Positions 13,593-26,499 of a stretch of 64,000 nucleotides of DNA are shown here, piece after piece. Every line of letters begins with the position of its first letter. Within the stretch, counting starts at the first letter, position 1. This DNA comes from Macrocystis pyrifera (taxonomy: Eukaryota > Sar > Phaeophyceae > Laminariales > Laminariaceae): NCBI GenBank assembly GCA_031763025.1, contig JASSKH010000024.1, positions 5,919,387 through 5,983,386 on the forward strand. The letters are read 5' to 3'. The notes below the pieces were generated by a model. That model was not told the DNA's origin, did no database searches, and saw only the letters and a program-made list of their open reading frames with translations. The position numbers and the translations under genes are program-made.

Positions 13593-14593
13593 GGTTCCTT
13601 GGTTGTCTAGCTCACGTAGTGAGCGGCATGTTTTACGGTGTCGTTGCCAACCGACGCCAATCCAACCCATATATAATCTATATATCGGGGGGGGGGGGCG
13701 CCATTTTCGTTCCCGGTGCGTCAGAGTTGAAACTGCATGGAATTGTTAATGGTGCGGGGATGCTACTCAATCCTCTCCGATCGGCGCAGGCTTCACGAAC
13801 TTCCGCCCATCGTGATCGAGCCAGCGTGGTTGTGGTTCCCACACCGTTCGGGGCCATATCGACTGCAGGGATCACCTTTTCCGTCTCCAGTTTGTAGGAG
13901 GCGTAAATGTGTGCAAGGAATTTATGATCCGGGGATGGGAACCTTATCCGCCCCGGGTGCGGCAGAACCTCAATCTTACCTCAGCCCATCAGTGATCAGC
14001 CAGTGGCGCTGGGGTTTCCACATCGTGCAGGGTGGTATCGACCCGGGGGAACTCGTATTTCGTCCCATGGTCGTTGGAGTTGTATATTTATGAAGGAATT
14101 TTTTATCTGGAGATAGGGTCACAACGTTCCCGGGTAGTTTCGGCCTTTTTTTCGAACCCCAGCCAATTAACGATCGGCTGGTGGGGCTGGAGTTTCCACA
14201 CCGCGCGGGGCGGTATCTAATCCTCTTTTCCGACCCCGGATTGTCGGAGTTGTAGAGATACGGAGGGATTTCCGAACCGAGGATGGAGTCATATCGTCTC
14301 CGCTTGCGGTGGAACTGGGAGGTTCTCACAAAGGGGCAACTCTCGCCTCATCCGCCTCGGCCCAAACTTCAGCCAATCAGTGACAGGGCCAGTGGGGTTG
14401 GGGTTTCCATACCGTACGAGACGGTATCGACGGGACCCTATCATCCCCGGGTGGCACTGGCTATATTTTCAAGCCCCAGCCAATCAGCTATCGCCCGGTG
14501 GGGCTGGGGTTTCCACACCGTGCCGGGCAGTATCGACCCCGGGGATCATTCTATTTATCCCCGAATTATCGGAGTTCTGGAGATACGGAAGGA

Positions 14594-17500
14594 TTTCCAA
14601 ACCGGAGGTACGGCCCCTATCGTCTCCAGGTGCGGCGGGACTGGGGGTTCCCGCGAGGGGCAACTGTCCTCGTGTGTGGCGTAACCTCAAACCTACCACA
14701 GTAAATCAGTGATAGAGCCAGGAGGGTTCGGGTTTCCACACCGTTTGGAGCGGTGTCGACCCGGGGGGTCTCGGTATTCGTTCCCGCGTTGTTGGGGTAT
14801 GTATGAAAGCCTTCCTGATACGGGGATGGGGCCCTATCGTCTCCGGGTGGCGCTGGCTTCATTGTCGACCCCCAGAAAAATTATATCGCTATCGTGGGGC
14901 TGGGGCTTGCACACCGTACAAGGCGATATCGACCCGGGGGATCATTTTTCGTCCCCGATTTGACCGAGTTGCACAGATATGGAATAGTGTATTATCCGGG
15001 GATGGGACCTTATCTTCCCCGCGTTCGGTGGAACCTCAAAACTGCTCCAGCCAATCAGTGATGAAGCCAGCGGGGTAGGGGTTTCCACACCATAAGCGGC
15101 AGAGCAACCCGGGGGATCTCTGCTTTCGTCTCCGGGTTGTTGGACTTGTAGGTGTATGGAGAGATTTCTGATCCGGGGATAAGGCCCTATCATTCCCGGG
15201 TGGCGCTAGCTTATTTTCGAGTCCCGGTTAATCTGCTATCGGCCAGTGGGGTTAATAATTCCACACCACGAGGGGCGGTAACGCCCCGGGGGAACTCGGC
15301 ATTTGTCCCCTGGTTAATGTTGCAGATGTATAGAAGGATTGGCTTTTTTCTGATAAATTTGAATAGCTTCGTAGGATTGCATCAACTTCATCATGCCACA
15401 TATTAGTGACCTTTGGGGACCTTGCGCGGTACCCCAAGGCTGTTTCCTATGCGTTTCGATTTTTGAGCTTCAGATGTTGACCCGATCGCATTTTCAGATG
15501 GGTACTTGGCAAATCGAAGCAGTCTTCCCACGCGAAAAATCAGATTTATTGTGCGTGCAGAGATTCGAGCAAATGCCGAGACCAGCTGCTGTTGTTGGGG
15601 TCTGGCGCCGTGAAGAGATGCGCTCAGGCGCTGCACTGCGCGTAGGATCCAAGCGTCCGAGCCCACACTGACTGCCTCTGGTCTGGCGGCCAAGAGACGT
15701 GCCGAGTGCGCTAGAGTCAACCTGTCTTGGTATTTTGAATTGACACAATGCCACTGACTGCTACTGCTGCTGCTGCTCCTGCTGTTGTTGGTCTACGAGT
15801 ATTTAACCACGGAAAGGTGCGCGCCGAGTGCGTTACTCTTGGTATCTAGGCCCGAGCTCACGCCAGCCGACTGTAGTCTGGCCACGGAGAGAGGCGCCGC
15901 CCGCCGACTGCGCGTCGGGAGCGATGCAACGTCGCTATCCAGCTGTGTCACCGTCCAACTCATCGATCGTTCTGCTGCTGCTTGCTGTCGTGGATAACAT
16001 CTTGAATTTTGAGACCATGCCATTTTTCGATTGGAAAATCTGATGGCCCAAGTCGTCGGATTTTGGGCCAAAATCTGACGACTTGGCCCATCGGGTTCTC
16101 AAATCGAAAAAAACCCAGTCAGGTTTTGCATATTCGGACTGCATAAGCAGATGCTTGCATTTGTGGAATCGAGAAGTGCAAACCTGAAGCTTGAAATCGA
16201 ACCGCATAGCAAACAGCCTAACAGCAGTAGATTTCAGGCTAACAAGCTATTTTGAGAACATCACAAACATCATCAGTATAGACAGCGTAGCAGTCATACA
16301 AAGTACCTGGTAGTGGCGAAGTGTATCAGGTACGAGTGAGTACATCATCCTTCACAAATACGGCGGTTGACTTTGCTTGTTTCCGTCGGGGTGGTCAGAA
16401 TTGACTTAATTTTTGTGTGTGGGCCGAAAACGACTTGCTGTTAGTGTGGATATCGAAATGGAGTTGGGTTTTTGTGTGGGTGGGTCGAAATTGACTTGAT
16501 TTCAGTGTGGGTGTCGAAATTGACCTGATTTTAGTGTAGGGATCGAAATTGACTTGTTTTTGTGTGAACTATCTAAAAGGACTTAGTTTTAGCATGGGCA
16601 TCGAAATTGACATCATTCAGTGTTAGGTACTTTCAACTTAGCGGTTGTGTGGGGGATCGAAATTGATTTGATTTTAGGCTGGGGATCGAAATTTCGACTT
16701 GTTTTTGTGCAGGGGGTCCAAATTGGCCACCAGGTATATTTTTTGTGTGCGGGTCGAAATTGGTTTGACTTTAGTCTACGGATAGAACACGGCAATCGAC
16801 AGAATAGCAACTTCTACGAACAGGACAGTCGACAGAATGGCACGCACAAGCTGAACATAGGGGAACGACGGCGTGCTCTCGAACAGCTTCAAGGCTCGCC
16901 TCATGAGCAACGCCAACTCTTCGACGGCCACAGCAGTCACTATATTGACGGTACCTCGAGGGAGGTTTGACGCCAAGCAAATGCGACGCCGTCTCTTTTT
17001 GACTCGGCAATGCACCCGTGACTTCTACACGCCTCCTCTGTCTCCCGCATCACGTCATCTAACCACAAAGGCGCACAATTATATCCTTCACGCAGCTCAG
17101 CTAGATCAACAGCTCTGTCTCGTCCTCGATAAATAAGTGAGTCATTCTTCCTCCTCTAGTCACCGTGCAGCATTTGTGCGTCAAACCGTACGAGTCAGAA
17201 ACAATCGTTCAATGGACGGACGGAGCCGACTCTGTATGTAGCTCTCACCGATGGCGGTCCACGTCTCTGGCGCGAAATCGTCAACGATCGCACATCCAGA
17301 CACACAAGCACCGGCGATGTCGGCCCTTGCGGGAAGGCACAGAACCCCACCGAAAACACCGTCTCCCCCACGTTCCCTGGTAGCAAGGACAAACAAGTAT
17401 AATACAATGAGAAAAATCATCAAGCAACAATAATCTAACGTCCAATGGAATAGAACAGATGAGCTGCAGCGGTTCGTCGAAGCCATCGGCATCTACGATG

Positions 17501-18732
17501 GTTGTACATGTACCCCCAGGCTATGCTCCGACATCGACAACATGTCTCGGATTGGTGCACGTACGCCGTGTTCATCACGACCGTGTAATAACAGTGGCTC
17601 AGAACGCGGCAACATCCACAGAAGAACACACCATGCTGTTTACCCTTCGCGCGCATCAACACCGTTTTTCAACGAGATACATACCCAGTTACGCCTAGAA
17701 CGGCACGATACTGTTTCACGAAGGATCACGGCATGGCCACGATATCAAAACTTTGATAGTGATTTTCTTCAACCAAACACAGGAACGACACTGCGCTCCA
17801 TGCAGGTACGCAGGACAATCAGACAGGCACGGCTGGAACGAGGAGGGAAAACATTCGTTCTTATACTTAGTCAGACAAAGCGCGGACGGGGTAGCGCAGT
17901 CCGAGAATGGTACGCGCAACTTTCCCCAGGATGCGAGCACCAATCACATTTGACCTACTGTACGTATGCAAACCCCTGCACGCTCATGTTCAAAGCAATG
18001 ACCACAACGATTGGTGGCTGCTAGAACGAAGTCCCTTGTCCAGCTTCCGCGAACAAAGGCTGGCTTTTAAGGTTTCTCCGAGAGCGGCGGCCCGCGTTGC
18101 AGAGTCAACGTCCCAGGCTAAAGTGAAGGTGTTTCGTTTTGTCAAAAGGAAATACAGCCTCAGGGGGGTGCCTGTCTCGACATATCGACCAAGAGGACAA
18201 AGCCTTGTCATGACGGCAGGCGAGGAGCGTTCACAACAATCGCCTTCCACCAAGTTCACCGTGGACGACCCAGATATTCGCAGGAAAGTAGACAGGGATG
18301 CCGACAGACAAAACGAAGACACTAGAGGCGAAAAACGTGAACAAGCAGTCCCGTCTCGACACAGGCGAGAAGCGATTAACCCAACGCAGGGGTCGTACGT
18401 AGCCAGCGACTTTGTCTCCAACAAGACCGGCTGCAGTACCAGTGTCACAAATCAAAACATTTACAGCAGCAAATAGAGACGTTTAACACGCGGATCAACA
18501 ACAACAGCAACGGAACCAGTAGCAAGCTTGAGTAGAAACACAAAAGAAAAAGAGGTGAGCGGTATGAGTTTCGAAAAAAAAGAGTCGCAATACCACGCGT
18601 CCTGTAAAACAGAAAGGACTCCGGAGAGGCACTCACCCGGCCCCACTCCCCTCTTTCCAAGGCACCAGAGCAGCACCAACGTGTTCCACGTCCCACGCGG
18701 CGCCGCCTGCAACGGAACAGTACATAATATCC
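14594..18732 (+). repeat. 4.1-kb segmental duplication of 6970-11108
   Basis: Offset about 7624 (7621 after a 3-base deletion near 17170). It spans four satellite units, unit Y and the left two thirds of X. The left edge is exact at 14594/6970, where copy 1 of X ends. At the right, identity drops abruptly near 18733 inside X but homology continues at a lower level, as expected if an exchange tract ended there. Confidence 0.9.
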
Positions 18733-19300
18733 ATGACACGCATAACGACGATTGAGTACACACGGCGCAACCACAAGACGAACCCTCTACAGATGGAAGA
18801 GACGTCGTATGCGCACAAAAAACGTACACATTGTTGGGGGGCCAGGGGGGACTGGTTTACATTGGGTACACACGGGTGCGTCTTTTGGTGGTGGACAACA
18901 CAACGCCTGCCCGTGCAAGCACCCTGAAGGGCAAGAACGCCCTCATGGGCAAACTAAATTGATGTAGTATTCGTCCGAGACTCTTGCCTCTCTCTGGGTA
19001 CGGAATGCAACATTTGGGAGTGTAGCGATTGGTGACCTGGGTAGCGCAGGTTCAAGAACAGCAGACCATCAATCAAACGCTTTGTGCTGTCGCCACATCC
19101 ACTGCAATCAATAGTGCATATGAGTTCCCGAATTCCCTGTTCCGTTGCAAAAGAGGGCACCTGGGAGTTACAAGAGGACAACGAGGTGGATCCACGAGAG
19201 AGAATGCACCGCGTTGTCCTCTCCCATATCCCAAGCTTTTTCTGATTTATTCACTATCAGGTGTAAAATATTTATATGTGTACAACGGTCCCCTTCGGGA
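16822..19300 (+). repeat. X repeat, copy 3
   Basis: The left part (to 18732) is almost identical to copy 2; from 18733 it is clearly more diverged (for example CATGACACGCATAACGACG in place of CGTGGAACGCATAAAGACC). It becomes unrecognisable by about 19300. The 189-codon frame (17907-18476) is retained. Confidence 0.82.
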
Positions 19301-20590
19301 TGTGGTTGACCTGAAATCCCGAGGGCGTCGCAAATTGAAAAGGGGGGGAACATATTCAGGGGTCCACATATATGTCTATGACGAGACAGGTTCGACGATG
19401 TGTGGGCGACGTAACAAAATGGGCGTGAAGATCTACTGTTGCTGTTGTGCTGTAGTCACGAGTTACATATTCTCCTGGTGGTGAACACCGCACACACAAC
19501 ACGAAATCACCGTGGCTGTCACAAAGACCAGAGCGTGACTCGCGGGTACTGTTGTACCACTGCTGTTGGACTACTGCTGCTGTTTTCCTTCTGCTGCACC
19601 GCTGTTGTACTGTTGTTGTACCGCTGCTGTCGTTGTAGGAGTAGGTACTCCGGTGGCTGTGTGTTGCTTCGTAGTTCCGAGGAAATGTCTTGCCCTCCTC
19701 GCAATTACACCGCTCTTTGAGACTACCGGTATGTTTTCGTTTCGATTTCCTAGCAAGACAGAAATTATGTCATACACACGCGCTCGCGCAGAAGCACGGT
19801 CCGTCGCCGTCACGAAGAGAAGAGCTTCATGTGGGACTGCTGTTGAACCGTGGCTGCCGCGATGTGCAAAGGTTGAGAGCTGGATACAGCAGCAAAGCTA
19901 TTTTTTCAAAAATGAAATTGTGGGGTTCGCATTGTCCTGGCAGGCCCTGACTCTGCGAAAACAGATCCCGTAGTTACTTGCTGGCTTTCGTGACTATGAC
20001 CCCCCAGAGCACGCGCCACGGACCTCGGTCGGGGTCCAAATATTTGAGCCGTGTGTACACGCGGGCCCTCTGCGTGCCCCACGGCCGAGGGCACAAGAAA
20101 CGATCGCCGACCGAAAGAGACAAAAATGCCGATGTGCAAAAAAAGTGAATTTGATGCCTATACCTACATAAATAATACAGAGGCGTTTTTAGTTGTATTG
20201 TTGAAGCTGACCCCTGCCCACTGCTCATGCGCACACACGGTTACATTGTAATGTGAAAAACAAAATCTCGCGCGGTGTTACACACGAATGCTGACGTGTT
20301 GCGGTTTGTACACTAGAAATCAAGTCATTTATCAGGAAGTGTGACAACTATTCCTATGATTTCACGTTTTGTGCTTTTTCTCGCTGCTGCAGGTTTAGTC
20401 TAATGTGGTTGCTAAATCGCACAGACGTGCTCTGGTATATGCCAGAGGGTCGTAAGTCCGTGATTTCTCACGAACGGTTTAAGTTCTCCGGTTTCATGGG
20501 GTCCCAGAACGCCTGCAGTGGCCTGTGCGGCTCCGGACGCCGGAAAACTGGCGAGCCCCAACCGATACAAATATGCTGTTGCAACTCCTA
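19301..20590. other. unassigned DNA with TGT/CTG-rich stretch
   Basis: No gene recognised. 19435-19640 is a degenerate TGT/CTG-rich stretch. Open frames over it are low complexity (Cys/Val or Gln/Thr rich depending on frame). Confidence 0.5.
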
Positions 20591-22461
20591 TAACAGACAA
20601 ATTGCAGTCGACCGAATTACAAGCGAACGCTGAACATAGAGGGATGGGGTCGTGCTCTCGTATAGCATTAACGCTGGCTTGATGAGCAACGCGAGTGATT
20701 TGAGGCCTGCAGCGGTCAGTCTGTTGCGTTACCTCGAGGCAGGTTTTGGCGTCAAGCAAATGTGACCGCCGTCTCTCTTGGCTAGGAAATGCACTAGTGA
20801 CTTCTCCCCGCCCCCTCTCCCTCTAGAAATGCGTCAACTAGCAAACTGGCGAACGGATAAGCCTCTAACGCAACTCGGCTACGTCAACAAATCAGTCTCG
20901 CTTCAGACAGGTGAGTCCTTTTTTCTCCGCCAGACGGGCTTTAGGAGCATTTTTTCGTCAGCCAGACAAAAACGCCCAACACACGGAGCAGCTACGAGTT
21001 CTCACCGATAGTGAGGGACGTCACCAGCGTGGACGGCACATCAACCACCTCCGGACAAGAACCAGAGACGCAGGCGACATCGATCGTGTAGGGCAGGCCC
21101 CAGCGGACGACCAGTTCTACGCCTCCCGCGTCTCCCCTGGAGGCAAGGACAAGAACATGGACCACCTAGGTGAAGACATTCGATCTTGCGGAAGATGCGA
21201 AGTATGGTCTGTCTCCCCCCATTCACTAGATTCCCATGCCCGCCGGACGTACAAGGGTCCGCGGTCACACAATCGCAGAGCAGAAATAACAAAGACGTAG
21301 CCAAGCAACCACGGCACCCGCACCTCATCTATTCCACGTACTCGAGTAGCAAAACCATCGAAGCCATCAAAATGCCGACCCAACGTCCCAAGGGAATAGA
21401 GCTTAACAAGCAGTATTTAACCCGTGAGTATATTGCCTCTGCAGGTTTCGCTTGTATCTGGAATGGTCAAGCAAATGAACAAATTGTGTAATACATGATA
21501 TAGCAGCCGTTCGTCGCAGGCATCGGCATTTACGATGGTTATAAAAGGACCCCAAAGCTATGCCCCGACATCGACAGCAAGTCACGAATCTGTGAACCTA
21601 TGCCGTGTTTATAACGACTGTATCGTATCAGTGGCTTAGCATGCGACAGCATCTGCAGAAAATATCGGAATACCGTGCTTCCTTACCATTCGCGCGCATC
21701 AAACGATTTTCAAAGTGATACTCACTTACGCCAAGAACGGCACGAAAGCCCTGCGCTCCCTACAGGTACGCATGGCACAGGCAAGAACGGTTAGGAACTC
21801 CACGAAGGGGAAACAGTTGTTCTACTATGATACTTGGTAGGACAAAGCGCGAACGAGATAGAACGGGATAGCGCGGTACGAAAATGGTGCGCGCAGCTAT
21901 GCCCAGGCCAACAGCGCCAATCACATGTATCATAAGCAGACCCCTGCGGACACATTAAAAAAAAAAAAGACCCGCAACGATTGGTGGCTGCCAGCTCCAA
22001 GGCCTTTGTCTACCTTCCGTAAAAACGAATGGCCTTTAAGGTTTTTCTGATACAAGCGGCCCGCTTCGAAGAATCAAGGTTCCAGGCTACAACGCTGTCT
22101 TGTTTCCCTGTCAAAAGTAAGCACAGCTCTACTGGCTGTGCTTGTATTCGCGTGTCGTGCAAGAGGAAAATCCTTGTCATGACGGCAGGCGCGGAACATT
22201 CACAATAATCGCCTTCAATCGCAATGCCAGGCCGATGACCCAGAGGTTCTCATACAAACAATTATCAAAGGGATACTGACGGGCGAAAAGACCACGCCAG
22301 GGGGAGCAAATCACTTACGAAACAGCCTCATTCCGAAAGCGGCAAGAAACGACTGACCTCACGCAGGGCTCACAGCCGGTGACCCTGTCTACAACATTTA
22401 CAGCTGCTAGTTTCACAAACCGAAACCGGACCAGCAAACGTAGGACCACTAGAATCCACAG

Positions 22462-22492
<31 letters not shown>

Positions 22493-23055
22493 CTATCAAC
22501 AGTAGCAAGATAGTAGCAAGGAGGAAGCGGCGTGCCCTTGCGACCATTTGTGTTCGACATCAAGAGATACCACGCCACATGTGCTGTGGAGTAGTACAAA
22601 CTCTGGAGAGAATGCTCACATGGCGCCATCTCCCGTGATCCCGTACGGCACCATCGCAGGACCGACCTCCTCCACATCCCAGGGCGTTTCGGCTGCAACG
22701 GAGCAGTACGTCACATGCAGGAAACGCATAAAAACGAATGAGTGTAGCGAGTACGGCACCAGCACAAGATGAAAGTTACACAGTGGGATGACATATCGAT
22801 GGCGGAAATGTAGGTATGACTGAGGGGTCGGGGGGGACTGGTTTACACAAGGGCAGCCTCGTGGCTGGGGGGGACACCTTTAATGCTAGTCCAAGCACCG
22901 CAGGGAGGAAGAATGGCAACGGTCCCGTCGGCATATACAACCATGCACTCGCCCGAGACGCTTGCCTCTGTCTGGATGAGGAGTGCGTAGTTTGAAGGTA
23001 TTGCGATAGGTAACCTGAAACCTCAAGTTTAGGAACGCAGACGTCAACCAAGGGA
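20590..23055 (+). repeat. X repeat, copy 4 (diverged)
   Basis: Shares the X order of landmarks: CGCTGAACATAGAGGGATGG, ATGAGCAACGC, TACCTCGAGG, GACTTCTCC, CTTGTCATGACGGCAGGCG, GGGGGGACTGGTTTACA and a final CCTCAAGTTTAGGAACGC. It carries many changes relative to copies 1-3 and the long frames are broken. An AAT microsatellite has grown at 22463-22490. Confidence 0.72.
22463..22490 (+). repeat. AAT microsatellite
   Basis: About nine AAT/ATA units inside X copy 4. Confidence 0.9.
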
Positions 23056-24885
23056 GATGGCCTGCGTACGTTGCCGCGAATCACGAGCTACTCGCTGCCA
23101 TACGCATCTTCTTCGGGCAACACACAGAGCGGTTTGGCTTCAAACATTATCTGGGGCGTCCCGCTCGACAAAACACACCCACAGCGCGTTCAAAGAAGCA
23201 CACCATTCACAGTACGGAGAGGGAAACACGTACACGCCCGCCTCCCGGTAACTCTCCGGTCAGCGATAGTACGCAACGCATTCCTTTTTTTGAAAGTCGA
23301 GCCGCGGTTCGAGGTTGACGGCATTTGTGCGGCCGTCGACATAATGGGTTTCTTTGCTTCTTCCGGAAGCGTACTCGGTACTGTACACCGTGCAACCGCG
23401 CAGAGTGCTACTTGAAAAATCGGCCAAGATTCCTCCTCTCCTCACCCCCTCCCCCCACGCGGGGGCGCCACTTTCTCACCGAAATCGAACGTGTGCGCAA
23501 GTGGGGCTGCATCCAGCCTGCCTCCCTCGCCCATCACATTGAGCGCCCTGCTCGAGGTGTTTTCCTGAAGGTTCAAGGTGGCAACATGGTCCAGAAGCGG
23601 GTTACTCAATGAATGCCCACGAGATGAGGAATCGTCTAACACAAGGAATCACATGGAGAAGAAAAAAACGTTTCATCCTGCTGAAAAAAAAACGAACGCC
23701 CTGATACTTGCGAAGCCACGTTGTGCCTCTATGTCTTTCTTATGCCAGAACGAAACGCACCTCATCCACCCACGCGGCAGTGGCCGAGTGTGCTGCTGCT
23801 GCTAGCGCCTGTCGCCTGGACCTACCGACAGCAACCGACGGCCGATGAGACAAACAGAAATTTAGGCGAGAGAGTGCTTTCCATTGTGTGTACGTACGCA
23901 TCATACTATCGTTATTTGCATTGAAGATGGAATCGTACCGTGATGACGCACAGGACCGTATTTCTTACGGCAACTACCTATCGCGGGCGCGGCGCGACCC
24001 CCGCGTTTTGCGGCCATCGCGCTTCATGATACAATACGCAAATGCTACACTCGCTATTTTCACCACAACTAGGGGAAAAAACACAAAAGCACCCCGTACA
24101 CCGTGCACGCTGAGCGTATGAATGCACCCTCGTTCTCGTGCGGGAGCGGCCGAGCATGCAGTTGTCCACCACGGCGGCACGTTTCAACAGCGGTTAGCAT
24201 GAATACGTTTGCATGTCGTAACCTCAACAATGTAGCAGTGCAACACACCAGGAGATTTCGTACGCCCACGACTTAAATTCGGTGTTTTTAGTGTTGTTTC
24301 TTGTGCTTGGTCGTTGGGTGGAAACCCTCAAATTTAGTATTTATACGGCATAAGATCGTGTGGAACCAGGGCTCTTGGTGGGCCTAGCTGGTGGCTAGTT
24401 ATCTATTTCCAGGTTCACTTTGGAGGACCCAGGTCCTGGTGAGATCAGGTCGGCGTGGGATCAGGGTGCCGAGCGGGAGCAGGGTGTATAGCAAAGCCGT
24501 GGGCTCAAAACAACAAGCACCTACGTGGGTGTCCCGCACGTTGTTCTTTAGGTACTCAAGCGTAACGACCGAATGAGAACTGCGGACAAATCAATCGGTT
24601 AGCGTAAGGGGGCAGCAGTGCGCGTATTAGCATGCTGCGTGCTGCGCACATGTCGAAACACCTCCTCCTCCCACTATTAATAAATGTATCATCGATTTTA
24701 TAAGCCTATCAGCTCGGGTGCGCCATGTTGCCGATGCTGTAATCGGTTGTGTCCGTCATTAAGCCCCTCCGAACTCTGGAATCCCAAGAGGGTGCACTTC
24801 CACATTTCGATGTGCACGTTGAAATTGAAATGTTTCGACCGAAACGCAGAAGCGTCGAACATTTCTCGTACCTTCACTGCTTCTA
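23056..24885. other. unassigned DNA
   Basis: No gene, RNA or repeat I can name. Open frames are short and overlap on both strands. Confidence 0.4.
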
Positions 24886-25120
24886 CTTCTGCTTCTGCTA
24901 TCACTACGTATTACTACTACCACTGCTGCTACTGCTACTACTACCATTACTACTATTATAGTAGTACTACTATTAGCACTACTAAAAACTACTACTACGA
25001 CTACTACTGCTACTGTCACTGCTACTACTGCTACGGCTACTACTACTACTACTGCTACTGCTACTGCTACTACTACTACTACTACTACTACTACTGCTAC
25101 TGCTACTACTGCTGTTGATG
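24886..25120 (+). repeat. CTA/CTG trinucleotide microsatellite
   Basis: About 235 bases of CTACTG/CTACTA-type triplets with a few interruptions. It reads as poly-Tyr/Cys on plus and poly-Ser or poly-Val on minus. I treat it as non-coding. Confidence 0.93.
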
Positions 25121-25789
25121 TAGCTGTTGCTGCACTCGAACACGCGACAACAAGACGCTTCGCTCTGAGTTATTTGCCGCAAGCACACCTCGTCAAACCC
25201 AGGTCACAGGCGGATTTGACAACCAACGCGGTATAGCCGGCTTTGCGGCTCTCACCTGCTACGCGTTGCTGCGTAAATCAACGCCCCGGCCGATAGAAAG
25301 CCGTTGGCAGCGAGGCACGCCGGTGGGTTGACGGCGCAGACAGGCTGCAGGAAAAACTGTGGCATCGCCATCCTCGGGCTTTCGACAGTGTCCGAAGGTT
25401 GGGCCCCTTATATGGATCACGGGCAGTCAACGCCGGCGCGCTGCATGTAGATAGACGGAGGGGGGTATGGATTGGCGCGAAACGTCAGCCAGTGGGCGAA
25501 GAGAGGATGGTCGAAGTAACGAAAGCATTCTACAAACAACTAATCGCGTGAACCGTATACGAGATTACTGATGTATGGTACAGGAGCACTTGTATTACAT
25601 AGTACTAACAGCAGCAATGATGTGTTTAGAAGCACTGTGCTATGCAGACAAATCCACCCCGAGCAGAAGCAAGCAAATGTACCATATCCCCCTCGGAAAG
25701 GAGCCACCTTGCCTAATCATACTATATACACTAGTTACGATACTTTCTCGTTGCTGTCGCTGTTTGGGTCATCACAATTACCTTCCGCC
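25121..25789. other. unassigned DNA
   Basis: No gene recognised. Confidence 0.4.
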
Positions 25790-25985
25790 CTCAATTCTCA
25801 GGCAAATAGGAAATCGGCCATCCTTTGGGCAAGGCGACAAGCCGTGGTCACAGGTGTATCTATTTCTCCTTCCCGGCGCATACCTTGGATTTTGTTGCGT
25901 AGAGGGTTCAACATTCTCACTGTTGGTCTATTTTCGTCGAACTCAGCCCACTCACGCTCTCGCTCTTTGAACGACCGAAAATGGT
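25790..25985 (-). mobile_element. tRNA-derived SINE, partial copy
   Basis: Matches the 3' body of the SINE family: CAAGCCGTGGTCACAGGTGT, then TTCAACATTC and CTCACGCTCTCGC. The tRNA-like head is missing or too diverged to see. Confidence 0.6.
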
Positions 25986-26056
25986 TTCACCGGGGTCCAA
26001 CGCCGCGGAGCTTCGCCGGCAGGGGCGACAGGAGTGTGCCGCCTGGACTACGGTAC

Positions 26057-26164
26057 TATTACGGGGGTACATAGTTAATAGGACCTATGGTATACATAAA
26101 AATCTATATATTTCCCTGTTTTTACTAACAATATTTGGTCCTATTTACTATGGTCCTCCGTAAT
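26057..26164. mobile_element. TATTACGGGGG hairpin MITE, copy 1
   Basis: A 108-bp element with inverted ends TATTACGGGGG and CCTCCGTAATA. Inner arms are CATAGTTAATAGGACC and GGTCCTATTTACTATGG; the centre is A/T-rich. TA at each outer edge suggests TA target duplication, as in Tc1/mariner-type elements (inference). Confidence 0.85.
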
Positions 26165-26499
26165 AACTTAATTCAGTGCTTTACTTACACAACTTAGTAT
26201 GCTGTGTTTCTCGTGGAGCGATGAGAGATACTGCGAGGGCGCCAGGCTATGGTACACCACGTACATGTCAATCGCAGGCACAACATTAGCGTTGCATCTC
26301 GACAGAAGAGCACCCGGTGGGTATACCCGCGATATCAATACTCATTTGCTCAGTCGGGCAACGCCAAATACCGGCGGGTATTTGGTATTCGCGCACCCGT
26401 TGAGATACGCGCGGGTGGCCCTTCGAGCTTTTTGTTACCCCGGTAAGTTGTCCCTCCCCTCATCTCCAGAAAGCCATCTATATTAAGATAGTAGTTGAA
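26165..26499. other. unassigned DNA
   Basis: No gene recognised. Confidence 0.4.

Larger units (their letters stand above)
12710..15403 (+). repeat. ~177-bp satellite, main array
   Basis: About a dozen units with the CCACACCG...GACCCGGGGG motif pair, near 12730, 12926, 13096, 13836, 14014, 14191, 14402, 14509, 14730, 14903, 15081 and 15258. Clean spacings are 173, 177, 177 and 178; others are altered by indels. Divergence between units is high. The block at 13125-13820 is disturbed by a 27-base G run, non-satellite sequence and a 33-base A run. The nucleosome-like period suggests structural heterochromatin; a centromeric role is only a possibility. Confidence 0.88.

Noticed and set aside
24684..25118. 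Tyr/Cys-rich 144-codon frame and poly-Ser minus frame
   Set aside because: Both are the CTA/CTG microsatellite read in different frames.
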